NCBI GenBank assembly: GCA_905182175.1
Contig: CAJJAT010000028.1
Coordinates: forward strand, 22,482-86,481
Source: Flavobacteriales bacterium UBA1494
GTDB taxonomy: Bacteria; Bacteroidota; Bacteroidia; Flavobacteriales_E; Vicingaceae
Direction: 5' to 3'
Length of the DNA: 64,000 nucleotides
In this document: piece by piece, positions 15,895 through 24,478 of the stretch
How the letters are laid out: each line of letters begins with the position of its first letter
Numbering within the stretch: position 1 is the stretch's first letter
Position numbers and translations under genes: made by a program
Notes under the pieces: generated by a model
Seen by the model: only the letters and a program-made list of their open reading frames with translations
Databases searched by the model: none
Told to the model about the DNA's origin: nothing

Positions 15895-16902
15895 TTAAAG
15901 AGTCTTAAGTAAATATTCGATTTCAGCTTCTCCAATTCCTAAGTGTGTGACAAAACGAACAGTTTGAGCTCCCATGCTTACGGCTTTTATTCCTTTTTGC
16001 TCTAGCTTAGCCAAATAATCAATTAGGTTAATATCGTCTTGTAAAGTGAAGATTACAATGTTAGTGTCAACTGGCTTCATTGATTTTACAAAGCTCATTG
16101 CATGCAGTACTTTCTCTATTTTCTTTGCATTTGCGTGATCAATTTCTAATCTTTCTACATTGTTGTCTAAAGCATAAATTCCTGCAGCGGCTAAATAACC
16201 TGCTTGCCGCATGCCTCCACCAAATATTTTACGAATGCGTTTTGCTTTTTTAATGAAGTCTTTCGTTCCTGTTAAAAGGGAGCCCACCGGAGCGCCAAGA
16301 CCTTTGGAAAGACACAGTGAGATAGAATCGAAATGTTTTCCCATCTCAGCTTCTGAAGTTTTTTGAGCTACCAAAGCATTGTATAATCGAGCGCCATCTA
16401 AGTGAATTGGAATTCCTTCCGTTCGGCAAAAAGTGGCAATTCGCTCAATTTCTGACATCTTCCAATAACAACCGCCGCCTTTGTTGCACGTGTTTTCCAG
16501 CGCTACCAATTGAGTAGGAGGAAAGTGAACGTCATCGGGATTAACTTCCGCTTGCAGTTGTTCTAAAGTAAATCTCCCTCGGTCGCCATGAATAAGCCGA
16601 TTTGAGACACCTGAATTAAATGCCATTCCTCCGCCCTCATACCTGTATATGTGAGCTAATTCATCGCAAATTACTTCGCCTGGAGCGTTCGTATATACCT
16701 TGATTGCAATCTGATTGGTCATGGTGCCAGAGGGACAAAATAAGGCAGCTTCGTGGCCAAAACGATTGGCTACTAATTCTTCCAATTGAATTACAGTTGG
16801 GTCATCTCCTAGCACATCGTCCCCAACAATGGCATGTAACATTGCATTTTTCATTTCAGCAGATGGCTGCGTTACGGTATCACTTCTTAAATCCACTATC
16901 AT
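15895..16902 (-). CDS. ltaE: Low-specificity L-threonine aldolase
   Basis: A 335-aa PLP-dependent beta-eliminating lyase of the threonine aldolase family, cleaving L-threonine and L-allo-threonine to glycine and acetaldehyde. It starts with the hallmark VDLRSDTVTQPS. ALFCPSGTMTNQIA near 54-67 binds the cofactor phosphate, IHLDGARLYNALVAQ near 170 holds the PLP-nitrogen Asp, and the Schiff-base lysine is in SLCLSKGLGAPVGS near 200. Length is normal. It is transcribed away from the outer-membrane-protein gene that starts 58 bases away, so the short gap between them carries both promoters. Confidence 0.93.
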   Translation of the reverse strand: MIVDLRSDTVTQPSAEMKNAMLHAIVGDDVLGDDPTVIQLEELVANRFGHEAALFCPSGTMTNQIAIKVYTNAPGEVICDELAHIYRYEGGGMAFNSGVSNRLIHGDRGRFTLEQLQAEVNPDDVHFPPTQLVALENTCNKGGGCYWKMSEIERIATFCRTEGIPIHLDGARLYNALVAQKTSEAEMGKHFDSISLCLSKGLGAPVGSLLTGTKDFIKKAKRIRKIFGGGMRQAGYLAAAGIYALDNNVERLEIDHANAKKIEKVLHAMSFVKSMKPVDTNIVIFTLQDDINLIDYLAKLEQKGIKAVSMGAQTVRFVTHLGIGEAEIEYLLKTL

Positions 16903-16960
16903 CTTTGTACAATTTGTATTTTAGCCTTGTCATTCTTTATACTCTAAAAATAAGATTCTG

Positions 16961-17674
16961 ATGAATCAAAAAATAATTATAGCCTTTCTTTCTCTCTTTT
17001 TTATTGGTTATTCCTTCGGACAGGTAAACGAGAAAGACCCTTACGGAAGGGACTTAGAGGCTCTAACCATAAACAAACGAGGGCCTAACCAAGATAAATA
17101 CAGTCATTTATTTTTATCTTATGCATTTATAACCGGGTTAGACAATGATAGTTCAGAAATAATTTTCGGCAAATCTGGAGCTTTTTCCATTGGTTATTTG
17201 TGGAAATGGCGATTGGCTAAATGGTCAGAGCTTGGCTTTGATGTTGCTTATCATCGATCTGCATTTCATTTAAAACAAGATTCCAGTAAAATTATACCGA
17301 ACTCAATAATTTATAAAAGAGAGAAGTTGGTGTTTAACTCGATTGTGGTTTCCCCATTTATTCGCATTAAGCTAGTCAACAGATTACACTCCAACGGAAT
17401 ATTTATCGATTTAGGAGGCTATGCTGGTTGGCAATATGATGTAAGGCATAAGTCTGTTGAGAAAAGACCTAATCCTGGTGCAAATCAGACCAAAACATTA
17501 GATACCCGGTTAGATTACATTAGAGATTACAATTACGGGTTGTTAGCAAGAATAGGTTTCAATCGATTTGTATTTTATGGAAGGTATCGAATGACAAACC
17601 TGTTTACCGATAGAAGTGGGTTTAGGAATTTACCACAATATGAGTTTGGAATGCGGATAGGCATTCATCAGTAG
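16961..17674 (+). CDS. Putative outer-membrane beta-barrel protein
   Basis: A 237-aa protein with a signal peptide (MNQKIIIAFLSLFFIGYSFG). The mature part alternates hydrophobic and polar residues in strands (SHLFLSYAFITGL, AFSIGYLWKWRL, GIFIDLGGYAGWQYD, YGLLARIGFNRFVFYGRYRM) and ends with an aromatic/hydrophobic strand EFGMRIGIHQ. This fits a small 8- to 10-stranded barrel of the PorT/OmpA-like type common in Bacteroidota. Function unknown. Confidence 0.7.
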   Translation: MNQKIIIAFLSLFFIGYSFGQVNEKDPYGRDLEALTINKRGPNQDKYSHLFLSYAFITGLDNDSSEIIFGKSGAFSIGYLWKWRLAKWSELGFDVAYHRSAFHLKQDSSKIIPNSIIYKREKLVFNSIVVSPFIRIKLVNRLHSNGIFIDLGGYAGWQYDVRHKSVEKRPNPGANQTKTLDTRLDYIRDYNYGLLARIGFNRFVFYGRYRMTNLFTDRSGFRNLPQYEFGMRIGIHQ

Positions 17675-17875
17675 ATTCAGGGCTGCACCCTATTTATTTA
17701 TTGAACACTCTAAATGTTGCTTTCAGTGCAATAGTGCTGTAAAAAGACCAAATTGAAAATAGACTAAAACTGCAATCATAAAAATTACGAGAGAAGAGGT
17801 TAAAACATAGCGAAGAAAGTGTTAGAGCTAAGAATTCTTGTATTTTCCATTCTTTAAACGAACTAGTATCGTGTA

Positions 17876-18073
17876 TTAGCTCGAGTAGTAGTTTAAAATA
17901 CGAAAGCTACTAACCATGGAAAATAGTACTGGATTTATAGCTTGTCTTGAGTCTGCATTAATTTGATCAGCTAAGCCAATCATTTTTACAACATGCACTG
18001 CATTAGAATATAGAGTTATCTTAAATAGAAGGAACATCGGTGAAAAAAGAATCAAATCAATCAGGCCTGTCCA
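17876..18073 (-). pseudogene. Membrane-protein remnant in the 17675-18283 gap
   Basis: The 600-base gap between the barrel gene and ybaB holds no intact gene. On the minus strand one frame from 18073 to TAA at 17876 reads WTGLIDLILFSPMFLLFK and MIGLADQINADSRQAINPVL. Upstream, in other frames broken by stops, come more hydrophobic stretches up to about 18250. This looks like a decayed multi-pass membrane protein. The family is not recognisable. Confidence 0.4.
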
Positions 18074-18283
18074 ACTTTTACTTCTTCATGAAAAAGTAAA
18101 AGTTGTGTAAAAAGCATGCTAGAGATGCCAAATGTGAACAATCCAATAAGCAAGACCGGATTTCAACCTATAATTCAAGACTCCAAATAAAAAGAAGAAA
18201 TCTGTAAAGAAGAACTAAATAGCATATTGGGCATTCCAAGCTTTTAATTTTTCGAATAGTATGTTCATGAAAAATGAAACAGA

Positions 18284-18592
18284 TTAAAAACCTGGTAACA
18301 TTCCCTTGGCAACTCCAGCCATTTCAGTTTCGTTCACTTTTTCCGCTTTTTCAAGTGCTTTATTTACCGCTAAAATGATCAAGTTTTCTAGCTGTTCTTT
18401 ATTCCCGTTTACCATTAATTCTGGATTAATCTGAACTGAGGTAATCTTTCGATTGCCTGTAGATATAACAGTCACCTTACCGTTTTCTGCATCTCCACTT
18501 ACGCTGATTGTATCTAGTCGGTTTTTTACCTCTTCAGACTTCTGCTTCATTTCCTGCATCTTGCCCATCATATCACCCATCTTTCCAAACAT
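18284..18592 (-). CDS. YbaB/EbfC family nucleoid-associated protein
   Basis: A 102-aa DNA-binding protein of the YbaB family. The sequence has the expected N-terminal coiled helix (MGDMMGKMQEMKQKSEEVKN), the central strands (GNRKITSVQINPEL) and the C-terminal helix ending in GMLPGF, close to the family's usual MPGF/PGL end. YbaB dimers bind DNA with little specificity and compact it. It follows the lycopene cyclase gene after 4 nt and is likely the last gene of that transcript. Confidence 0.9.
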   Translation of the reverse strand: MFGKMGDMMGKMQEMKQKSEEVKNRLDTISVSGDAENGKVTVISTGNRKITSVQINPELMVNGNKEQLENLIILAVNKALEKAEKVNETEMAGVAKGMLPGF

Positions 18593-18596
18593 AATT

Positions 18597-19736
18597 CTAC
18601 TTTTTTAGTAAACCGAAAACACTTTTCATAAAGAGTAATCGATCGGTATTCCACATTATTTTTAATTCTTCGGTAAAGGTAGTTTCCTCATCTAAAAATT
18701 TAAAGATTTCATGCGCTTTATTTTTTGAATACATGCGCTCAAAAACTTCTGGTCCTTTTTTGTTTTTTTGATACAAAATGTTCAACAATACTTCATCGTA
18801 AAAACGGAAGCGTTTCTGCCAAGCGGCTTTTTGAGGTGTTTTAGTAAACTTTAGACTGTTAATTAATTCTGCTACTTTTCGTTCTACATTTTTGAAGGAG
18901 TATCCCGTTGATGCTTTTACCCAGCCGCCTCCGGTTCCAATCTTAAGGTAATTTTTGTTGTTTTCGTTCCAAAAAGGGTAGCTACTCATGGGGATAACAC
19001 CTTGCTCTACTTCTAAAATAGAGTAGGATTCAATGTTTAGTTTTTCACTGATAAATTGTTTTAACTTTTCATCATATACTCTATCCTCAATCAATTCAGG
19101 AATAAAAAAGGTAAATTCTACCAGTGCTTTTCGTTTGCTAATCGGCAATACGTAAGTGAAGCAAGTTTTATCTTCGTGTCCTAACCTGTAATCCATAAAA
19201 GTGAAAGACTCAGGATCAAATTCATCTTTTTCTGTTTCAATAACCCAACCTTTGAAAGGCTGTAAAACAGTCACCGATTTTGAGTCTTCTTGAAATTTTT
19301 CGGGAACCCTGCTGTCAAATATCCACGAGCTTTTGTAGACATTATTTTCTCCTATAATCTCATCACCTGTAACTTTTACAACTCGATCTTCGATCCACTT
19401 TATATGCGAGTTCTTAGAGATTTCTGCTTTTGCGAAATTGTAAAAATTTAGTGCTGGTAACATTTTGTAGGAGTAATCTCCAAAATCCATAGAAATACTT
19501 TTTTGTGCACCGTAAAACAATCCTGTCTCCCATTGATGCAGTAATAAATTATCCCACTTACCGCTACCTTTTTCCCAAAAACACCACGTTTTGTCATTGA
19601 TTGTTTTAGAACTAGGCTCAATAATAGCAATTCTCTTTTCGCTGAAAAACGAGTCATTACAAAAAGCTAAGGCGAGCTGCATTCCTGCTAGCCCGCCTCC
19701 TATAATTGTATAATCAAATGTGTGCCCTTCTTTCAA
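18597..19736 (-). CDS. crtY: Lycopene cyclase (CrtY type)
   Basis: A 379-aa flavoprotein of the CrtY/CrtL lycopene cyclase family. The dinucleotide-binding GGGLAG is at residues 13-18, NDKTWCFWE near 46-54 is the conserved cyclase segment, FMDYR near 174 and FTYVLPIS near 188 are the usual inner motifs, and IGTGGGWVKASTGYSF near 270-285 is the substrate-site block. It converts lycopene to beta-carotene at the membrane, using reduced FAD as a non-redox acid/base cofactor. No other carotenoid gene is in the window. It lies 5 nt downstream of a 58-aa membrane protein gene and an SPFH gene. Confidence 0.85.
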   Translation of the reverse strand: MKEGHTFDYTIIGGGLAGMQLALAFCNDSFFSEKRIAIIEPSSKTINDKTWCFWEKGSGKWDNLLLHQWETGLFYGAQKSISMDFGDYSYKMLPALNFYNFAKAEISKNSHIKWIEDRVVKVTGDEIIGENNVYKSSWIFDSRVPEKFQEDSKSVTVLQPFKGWVIETEKDEFDPESFTFMDYRLGHEDKTCFTYVLPISKRKALVEFTFFIPELIEDRVYDEKLKQFISEKLNIESYSILEVEQGVIPMSSYPFWNENNKNYLKIGTGGGWVKASTGYSFKNVERKVAELINSLKFTKTPQKAAWQKRFRFYDEVLLNILYQKNKKGPEVFERMYSKNKAHEIFKFLDEETTFTEELKIMWNTDRLLFMKSVFGLLKK

Positions 19737-19741
19737 GTGTT

Positions 19742-19918
19742 TTATTTTTCTTTTCTCCGTGATCTGATGTAAATAGCAACCAGTGCAACTCCTCCTACAA
19801 TAGCAAGGTATGCTTTTTTGTTTTCTAAAATTGCCGGATTATCAAAATTTAAGGCGCTAAAACCAAAAGCTAAAAGAGCAATTGTAAAAAATGTGACGGA
19901 GGTTAATTGCTTGTTCAT
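19742..19918 (-). CDS. 58-aa two-helix membrane protein
   Basis: ATG at 19918 opens MNKQLTSVTFFTIALLAFGF, then a short polar loop (NFDNPAILENKK), a second hydrophobic helix (AYLAIVGGVALVAIYI) and a basic tail RSRRKEK. The basic C-terminus predicts both ends inside. It starts 3 nt after the SPFH stop and ends 5 nt before the lycopene cyclase start, which supports a genuine gene in the same operon. Family not recognised. Confidence 0.7.
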   Translation of the reverse strand: MNKQLTSVTFFTIALLAFGFSALNFDNPAILENKKAYLAIVGGVALVAIYIRSRRKEK

Positions 19919-19921
19919 CCT

Positions 19922-20845
19922 TTACACTTTTCCTTGCTGTTTAATAACAGAGGTCGCTGCTGCAACGATACTTGAAATATCTGTTAAATCAGAAGGTAAA
20001 ATTAATGTATTTCCTTCTTTTGCTATTTTTCCAAACTGCTCTATGTATTGCTCTGCAACTCTCAGGTTTACCGCTTCATAGCCCCCCGGTGTTTGAATGG
20101 CTACAGCAATTTTAGAAATACCTTCAGCTGTAGCTGCGGCAACACTCAAAATTTCAGCAGCTTGTCCTTCCGCTTCGTTAATTCTTTTTTGCTTTTCACC
20201 TTCAGATCTGGCAATCAGTTCTTGTCTATCTCCGTCAGCACGATTCATTGTCGCTTGACGTTCACCCTCAGATGTTGCGATTGTCGCTCTTTTTTCACGC
20301 TCTGCTCGCATCTGCTTCTCCATGGCGTCTTTAATACTTTGTGGTGGAGTAATGTTTTTTATTTCGTAGCGGGTTACTTTAATTCCCCATGGGTCTGAAG
20401 CTTTGTCAACTGCATTTACAATGGTAGAGTTAATGTGATCTCTTTCTTCGAAAGTCTTATCTAATTCCATTTTTCCAATGATACTTCTCATGGTAGTTTG
20501 CGCCAATTGAATGGAGGCAAAAGGATAGTTATCAATTCCGTAAGAAGCTTTTTTAGCATCGACTACTTGTAAGTATAAAACACCGTCTACTTCAACTGAT
20601 ATGTTATCTTGGGTGATACAGATTTGGGCTGAAACGTCAATAACTTGTTCTTTTAAAGTGTGTTTGTAGGCAACTTTGTCCATAAATGGAATAATAATAT
20701 GAAAGCCTGCTGTTAACGTATCTCTGTATTTTCCAAATCGTTCAATAACAAAAGCAGAACGCTGTGGTACAATTTTAATGGTATAAATAAACAAGAAGAT
20801 TAACACTATAATTAATCCCATGAGCATGATAGTTCCTTGATTCAT
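19922..20845 (-). CDS. SPFH domain protein (stomatin/paraslipin, QmcA-like)
   Basis: A 307-aa prohibitin/stomatin-type protein. An N-terminal membrane helix (LIIVLIFLFIYTIKIV) is followed by the SPFH entry motif VPQRSAFVIERFGKYRDTL and the band-7 core (KEQVIDVSAQICITQDNISV). RSIIGKMELDKTFEERDHIN is the typical paraslipin stretch. A long Ala/Glu-rich coiled coil (REKRATIATSEGERQATMNR) spans about 190-250. Such proteins oligomerise in membrane microdomains and often pair with NfeD proteases or NfeD short forms, as here: the NfeD gene lies 3 nt upstream. Confidence 0.9.
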   Translation of the reverse strand: MNQGTIMLMGLIIVLIFLFIYTIKIVPQRSAFVIERFGKYRDTLTAGFHIIIPFMDKVAYKHTLKEQVIDVSAQICITQDNISVEVDGVLYLQVVDAKKASYGIDNYPFASIQLAQTTMRSIIGKMELDKTFEERDHINSTIVNAVDKASDPWGIKVTRYEIKNITPPQSIKDAMEKQMRAEREKRATIATSEGERQATMNRADGDRQELIARSEGEKQKRINEAEGQAAEILSVAAATAEGISKIAVAIQTPGGYEAVNLRVAEQYIEQFGKIAKEGNTLILPSDLTDISSIVAAATSVIKQQGKV

Positions 20846-20848
20846 AAT

Positions 20849-21307
20849 TTACAATTTTAAGGGTTCAACAATTAATTTAATACTTTTCATTCCTATAATG
20901 GTAACTGCCATTCGAGGTTCTATAGAAGCAGTAGAGCATGCTTCCCATTGGCTTCCGTTGAATTCTACTTTTCCATCTTTACCTGGAGAAATTTCTGTGA
21001 GACTAATTGCCTGATTGCCGATAAAGCTATTGTCCGCATCTTCTTCACCATTGATGGAAACATCCATGTACTTTTTTCGGATACTTCTTCTGAGTAACAA
21101 CAAACTTCCCAAAGAAGTGGCTGCAAATAATAACAGTTGAGTGTTGATGGATAAGTCAACTCCTAATAAAATGGCAGCCGTGGCCCATGCTCCAATTCCA
21201 AAAAAAACAAAAATTAATCCCGGAATTACCAACTCAAGTAATAATAATCCGACTCCAATTAAAAACCAGATTACTTCGGGATTTAGTGTTGTTACATCTA
21301 CGTCCAT
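20849..21307 (-). CDS. NfeD family membrane protein (short form)
   Basis: A protein of about 152 aa. I place the start at ATG 21307 (MDVDVTTLNPEVIW); an upstream alternative at 21346 would add 13 residues that look untranslated. Three close-set membrane helices (VIWFLIGVGLLLLELVIPGL, FFGIGAWATAAILLGV, and LLLFAATSLGSLLLL) precede an OB-fold domain (KDGKVEFNGSQWEA, then VTIIGMKSIKLIVEPL). It lacks the ClpP-like protease domain of long NfeD. It is the standard operon partner of the downstream SPFH gene. Confidence 0.88.
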   Translation of the reverse strand: MDVDVTTLNPEVIWFLIGVGLLLLELVIPGLIFVFFGIGAWATAAILLGVDLSINTQLLLFAATSLGSLLLLRRSIRKKYMDVSINGEEDADNSFIGNQAISLTEISPGKDGKVEFNGSQWEACSTASIEPRMAVTIIGMKSIKLIVEPLKL

Positions 21308-21369
21308 GACTCCTAATTTAAATCTAAACATCAAAAAAATTGCCAAAAATGTGAGGAGCGGTTGTCCGC

Positions 21370-22476
21370 TTATATATTCAGTAAAAAAGAGTGTTTTTTG
21401 AATTCGGTTCCATTTATTACCAATGCAATCCCGTGTTCTCCTGAGTAATATTTTCTTGTATTGATAGGCTTAAAAGGATGAATTTTTGAAAGCAGTAATT
21501 TTTCATTGCTGCGAAAATCTCTTTCAGTAATCTTAAAGACTTTCTTTGTTTGCCTTCCATTTTTTTTCATCAAATATACGGCATACTCTAGTCGTACAGT
21601 TGCGCTTTTTGTTGTTTTATTTTCAATTGTAAAATTGAATGAAATTGATTCTCCAAAATCGATTTCTCTTTGATTTAACTCGAAACTAGAAAGCGCTAAG
21701 CCGCTAACGTCGGCATATCCAAATAGTGCCATAGCCTTAGGGTTACCGGACTTCAGCAAGGTTCTCATGCCATGCTTTACAATCCAATTACTGTAGTCAT
21801 TTTTACCGTGCCATTTTTTAGCCAATAGCAATGCTAAATCAGGCAGGTCTTTTGATATATCATTCAAGTTGTTGGCGACACTTTTTCTTACAAAAAGAGA
21901 ATCGTCAGCTTTTAAATTTTCAAGAATGCGAACAAGTGAGGTGGCATCTTTTTTAAATCGAGGCAAAGCCATAGACCAAGGCAAACGAGAACGACAGCCT
22001 TCAGATGAGAGTCTTCTTACGTTTTGGTGCGAATGTGTTGACCATTGAAGCATCTGTTGCATTGTTCTTTCTTCATACTTTAAGATAAATGGTCGAATGG
22101 CAAATTCGCAAGACGTATGTTTTGTAATAAATTCTATGGTTATCATCGATTCTTTCCAATGCTCTATGCCTAAATTTAGTACAATTTCAGGAACGAACAT
22201 GTATTCAAAACCTCCAACCTGTGCGCCTTCATTTACCAATTGGATTATCATTTTTCGCAATAGGGGACCAGCTACTTTAAAATCTGATGGTAATTCCTTA
22301 GCTGTAACTTCAGCTAATCGACTCATGCGCTGTTTTAGTTCTAAGACTGTCCAATTGTCTTCAAATATACTTTTGGCAAACTGCTTTGCATTTAAATCGG
22401 GTAGTAGAGCCTTCCAACTAGAACAAAGCTGAGCTACAAATTCTGGAGTGTAGATATTTTTTAGAGGTTCTGGCAT
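21370..22476 (-). CDS. DNA alkylation repair protein, AlkD-like
   Basis: A 368-aa HEAT-repeat-like protein. Paired helices run through residues 20-240 with signatures of the AlkD family (KQFAKSIFEDNW, IEFITKHTSCEFAIRPFI, FVRKSVANNLNDISKDLPDL, WIVKHGMRTLLKSGNP). AlkD excises positively charged alkylated bases without base flipping. An added C-terminal domain of about 110 residues (IDFGESISFNFTIENKTTKS) is beta-rich. It lies on the same strand upstream of the NfeD-SPFH operon, separated by 62 nt. Confidence 0.82.
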   Translation of the reverse strand: MPEPLKNIYTPEFVAQLCSSWKALLPDLNAKQFAKSIFEDNWTVLELKQRMSRLAEVTAKELPSDFKVAGPLLRKMIIQLVNEGAQVGGFEYMFVPEIVLNLGIEHWKESMITIEFITKHTSCEFAIRPFILKYEERTMQQMLQWSTHSHQNVRRLSSEGCRSRLPWSMALPRFKKDATSLVRILENLKADDSLFVRKSVANNLNDISKDLPDLALLLAKKWHGKNDYSNWIVKHGMRTLLKSGNPKAMALFGYADVSGLALSSFELNQREIDFGESISFNFTIENKTTKSATVRLEYAVYLMKKNGRQTKKVFKITERDFRSNEKLLLSKIHPFKPINTRKYYSGEHGIALVINGTEFKKHSFLLNI

Positions 22477-22602
22477 AGGTCAGTTGGCTATGGCTTTAAT
22501 TGATTCGCTAAACAAGTTTACCAAATCATAAGGGATCTGCATTGTAAACTGTAATGGTCTATTTCTTTTTACAATATTTGCAACCCCAATCACCTTTAAT
22601 AA

Positions 22603-23127
22603 ATGAACCTAGTTGAACTATATCATCTTTACAGTGCTTTGGTGTATAATTTAGCGTTACAATATACCCAGAATAAACAAGATGCTGAAGAGGTGACGCA
22701 GGATGTATTTATTCAGGTGAACGAAAAAATGGCAGGTTTTAGAAATGAGTCTGAGATTAAAACTTGGATTTACAGAATCTGTATCAATAAATCACTAGAC
22801 TTCTTGCGAGCTAAAAAGGCTATAAAACGTTGGTCAATTTTATCTGCTAGGAGTATTGATGATACAAAAGGAGTCTCCAGTGTTTCTGATTTTAATCATC
22901 CGGGTGTTCAGCTAGAACAAAAAGAGGCATTAGCATTTTTGTTTGCTTCTATAAATCGATTAAATGAAAGACAAAAGACAGCTCTTATATTGGTGAGGGT
23001 TGAAGGAATGGAGATGGAGGAGGCTGCCAAAGTAATGGAACTTTCCTACAAAGGAATAGAGTCTCTTCTGGGCAGAGCGAAACAAAACTTAAAAGTAATT
23101 ATTGATAAATCGAAGGAAAATGATTGA
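22603..23127 (+). CDS. ECF-type RNA polymerase sigma factor
   Basis: A 174-aa sigma-70-family factor containing regions 2 and 4 only. Region 2 spans about 7-70 (NKQDAEEVTQDVFIQVNEKM, then SEIKTWIYRICINKSLDFLR) and region 4 about 110-165 (RLNERQKTALILVRVEGMEM, then YKGIESLLGRAKQNLK). It directs polymerase to a limited set of promoters, probably including its own operon. Its stop overlaps the next gene by 8 nt. The downstream membrane protein and metal-sensor-like protein suggest control by extracytoplasmic metal, analogous to CnrH; this is inference. Confidence 0.93.
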   Translation: MNLVELYHLYSALVYNLALQYTQNKQDAEEVTQDVFIQVNEKMAGFRNESEIKTWIYRICINKSLDFLRAKKAIKRWSILSARSIDDTKGVSSVSDFNHPGVQLEQKEALAFLFASINRLNERQKTALILVRVEGMEMEEAAKVMELSYKGIESLLGRAKQNLKVIIDKSKEND

Positions 23128-23395
23128 TAGTGCGTCAAATCAACAAATGGAAAATTCGTTAGAACTTCTAAAGTCAATTAAAAAAGTAAATCCTCCTGAA
23201 GGGTTACTTTTAAAAATTGAACAAAAAATTGATAACGTCAATAGTAATTTGGTTCCCTTGAGTTGGATAAAAGTTGCAGCAGCAGTATTTGTTTGTGTTT
23301 TCTCAGTAGAAATATATGTACTGACCAACCAAGTTCAGACGACAGATTTAACCGAGCTTATTCAAACAGCTGATAATACCTTGTACCATGAATAA
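23120..23395 (+). CDS. Small single-pass membrane protein, putative anti-sigma factor
   Basis: A 91-aa protein starting at ATG 23120 (MIDSASNQQ), inside the sigma gene's last codons. A cytoplasmic part of about 50 residues (SLELLKSIKKVNPPEGLLL) is followed by one membrane helix (WIKVAAAVFVCVFSVEIYVL) and a short outer tail (NQVQTTDLTELIQTADNTLY). Size, topology and position directly after an ECF sigma gene fit a minimal anti-sigma factor like CnrY. No conserved zinc motif is present. It overlaps both neighbours by 8 nt. Confidence 0.7.
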   Translation: MIDSASNQQMENSLELLKSIKKVNPPEGLLLKIEQKIDNVNSNLVPLSWIKVAAAVFVCVFSVEIYVLTNQVQTTDLTELIQTADNTLYHE

Positions 23396-23855
23396 AAATA
23401 AGTTTTATGCGATTGTCATTTTAGGGTTACTGCTATCAAACTGTGTTTTGATATTTTTTATAATTCAAAAAGGGCGCAATAGGCACTTCCATACTTCACC
23501 CCGAGAAATAGTGATTCAGCGACTGAAACTTGATGCATCTCAAATTATTAAATATGAACAATTAATTCAAGTCCACAGGGAAAAGACGCATGAATTAATG
23601 GAGGGTGTTCAAGAAGGGAGAAATGACCTTTATTCTCAAATAACGAGAAAAGGGAAATTGACCATTCAAGCAGCTTTGTTCGACTCTATTGCAAGCAATC
23701 AAGCTGAGTTGGAGGAATTAAATTATTCTCATTTTCACGAGATTAAAAATCTTTGCGCGTCGAATCAGTTAGATGACTTTGAAGCGTTGAGTAAAGATCT
23801 GGCCAAGATATTTGCCAAGCGTGCAGAAAGACTTAAGCATAGACCAGAAAAATGA
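23388..23855 (+). CDS. Periplasmic heavy-metal sensor-like protein (Metal_resist/Spy-like)
   Basis: A 155-aa protein with an N-terminal membrane anchor (residues 5-27) and a wholly helical periplasmic part. The domain resembles the CnrX/ZraP/Spy helical hairpin: IVIQRLKLDASQIIKYEQLI, a long helix, then QAELEELNYSHFHEIKNLC near 105-123. Possible metal ligands are H33, H35, H63, H68, H115, H117 and C123. In CnrYXH, such a protein binds Ni/Co and releases the sigma factor from the anti-sigma factor. The metal here is not determined; copper is suggested by the downstream genes. Confidence 0.75.
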   Translation: MNKNKFYAIVILGLLLSNCVLIFFIIQKGRNRHFHTSPREIVIQRLKLDASQIIKYEQLIQVHREKTHELMEGVQEGRNDLYSQITRKGKLTIQAALFDSIASNQAELEELNYSHFHEIKNLCASNQLDDFEALSKDLAKIFAKRAERLKHRPEK

Positions 23856-24478
23856 GGCTCGTTTTACTTTTTGCTTTTCTAAATTCATTGCATCTCACTG
23901 CTCAGCGCATTTTGTTTTCTGCCGAAATAGAGGATTCTACAATTGAGATTTTAGATGAGTCTAACGTTGTTTCGAAACTGATGTTTTACGTTTCTGATTT
24001 GCAATTAGAAACCAAGGATGGGGATGTTTTGAAAATGGCTCCTTATTATTTAATTGACTTTAGTAATTCAAGTTCGCTTCTACTGGAAGCTATTAATCCT
24101 AATAAAAAAGAAGTTAAAGCGATTCAGTTTAAATTAGGAATAGATTCAATTACAAACGTCTCTGGTGCTTTTGGCGGAGCCTTAGATCCTACAAAAGGAA
24201 TGTACTGGAGTTGGCAAAGTGGGTACATTAATTTTAAAATGGAGGGAAAAACGGTAAATGAAAATTACATACTGCATTTAGGAGGTTATGCTTCTCCTTT
24301 TAGCGCGGTTCAAAAGGTTGTTTTGCCTGTAGGCGACTCAATAAAGGATATTTTGGTCATACTCCCTTTGCAAGAAATATTGAAAGAGATACTTTCGAAA
24401 CATACAATGGTGATGAGTCCAAGTCTGGAAGCAGTATCTATTTCTGAGAAAATTGCTTCAAGTTTTTACACAAGGTAA
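23852..24478 (+). CDS. MbnP family copper-binding protein
   Basis: A 208-aa exported protein (signal peptide about 1-17, ending LHLTAQ). It carries the MbnP hallmarks SNVVSKLMFYVSDLQLET near 37-54, FKLGIDSITNVSGAFGGALD near 93-112 and GMYWSWQSGYINFKMEG near 116-132. Trp119 and Trp121 lie in the conserved block, and H142 in LHLGGYA follows. In studied members one Trp is oxidised to kynurenine by MbnH and takes part in a copper site. Which Trp applies here is not decided by sequence alone. It overlaps the sensor gene by 4 nt and abuts the mbnH-like gene directly. Confidence 0.85.
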   Translation: MRLVLLFAFLNSLHLTAQRILFSAEIEDSTIEILDESNVVSKLMFYVSDLQLETKDGDVLKMAPYYLIDFSNSSSLLLEAINPNKKEVKAIQFKLGIDSITNVSGAFGGALDPTKGMYWSWQSGYINFKMEGKTVNENYILHLGGYASPFSAVQKVVLPVGDSIKDILVILPLQEILKEILSKHTMVMSPSLEAVSISEKIASSFYTR

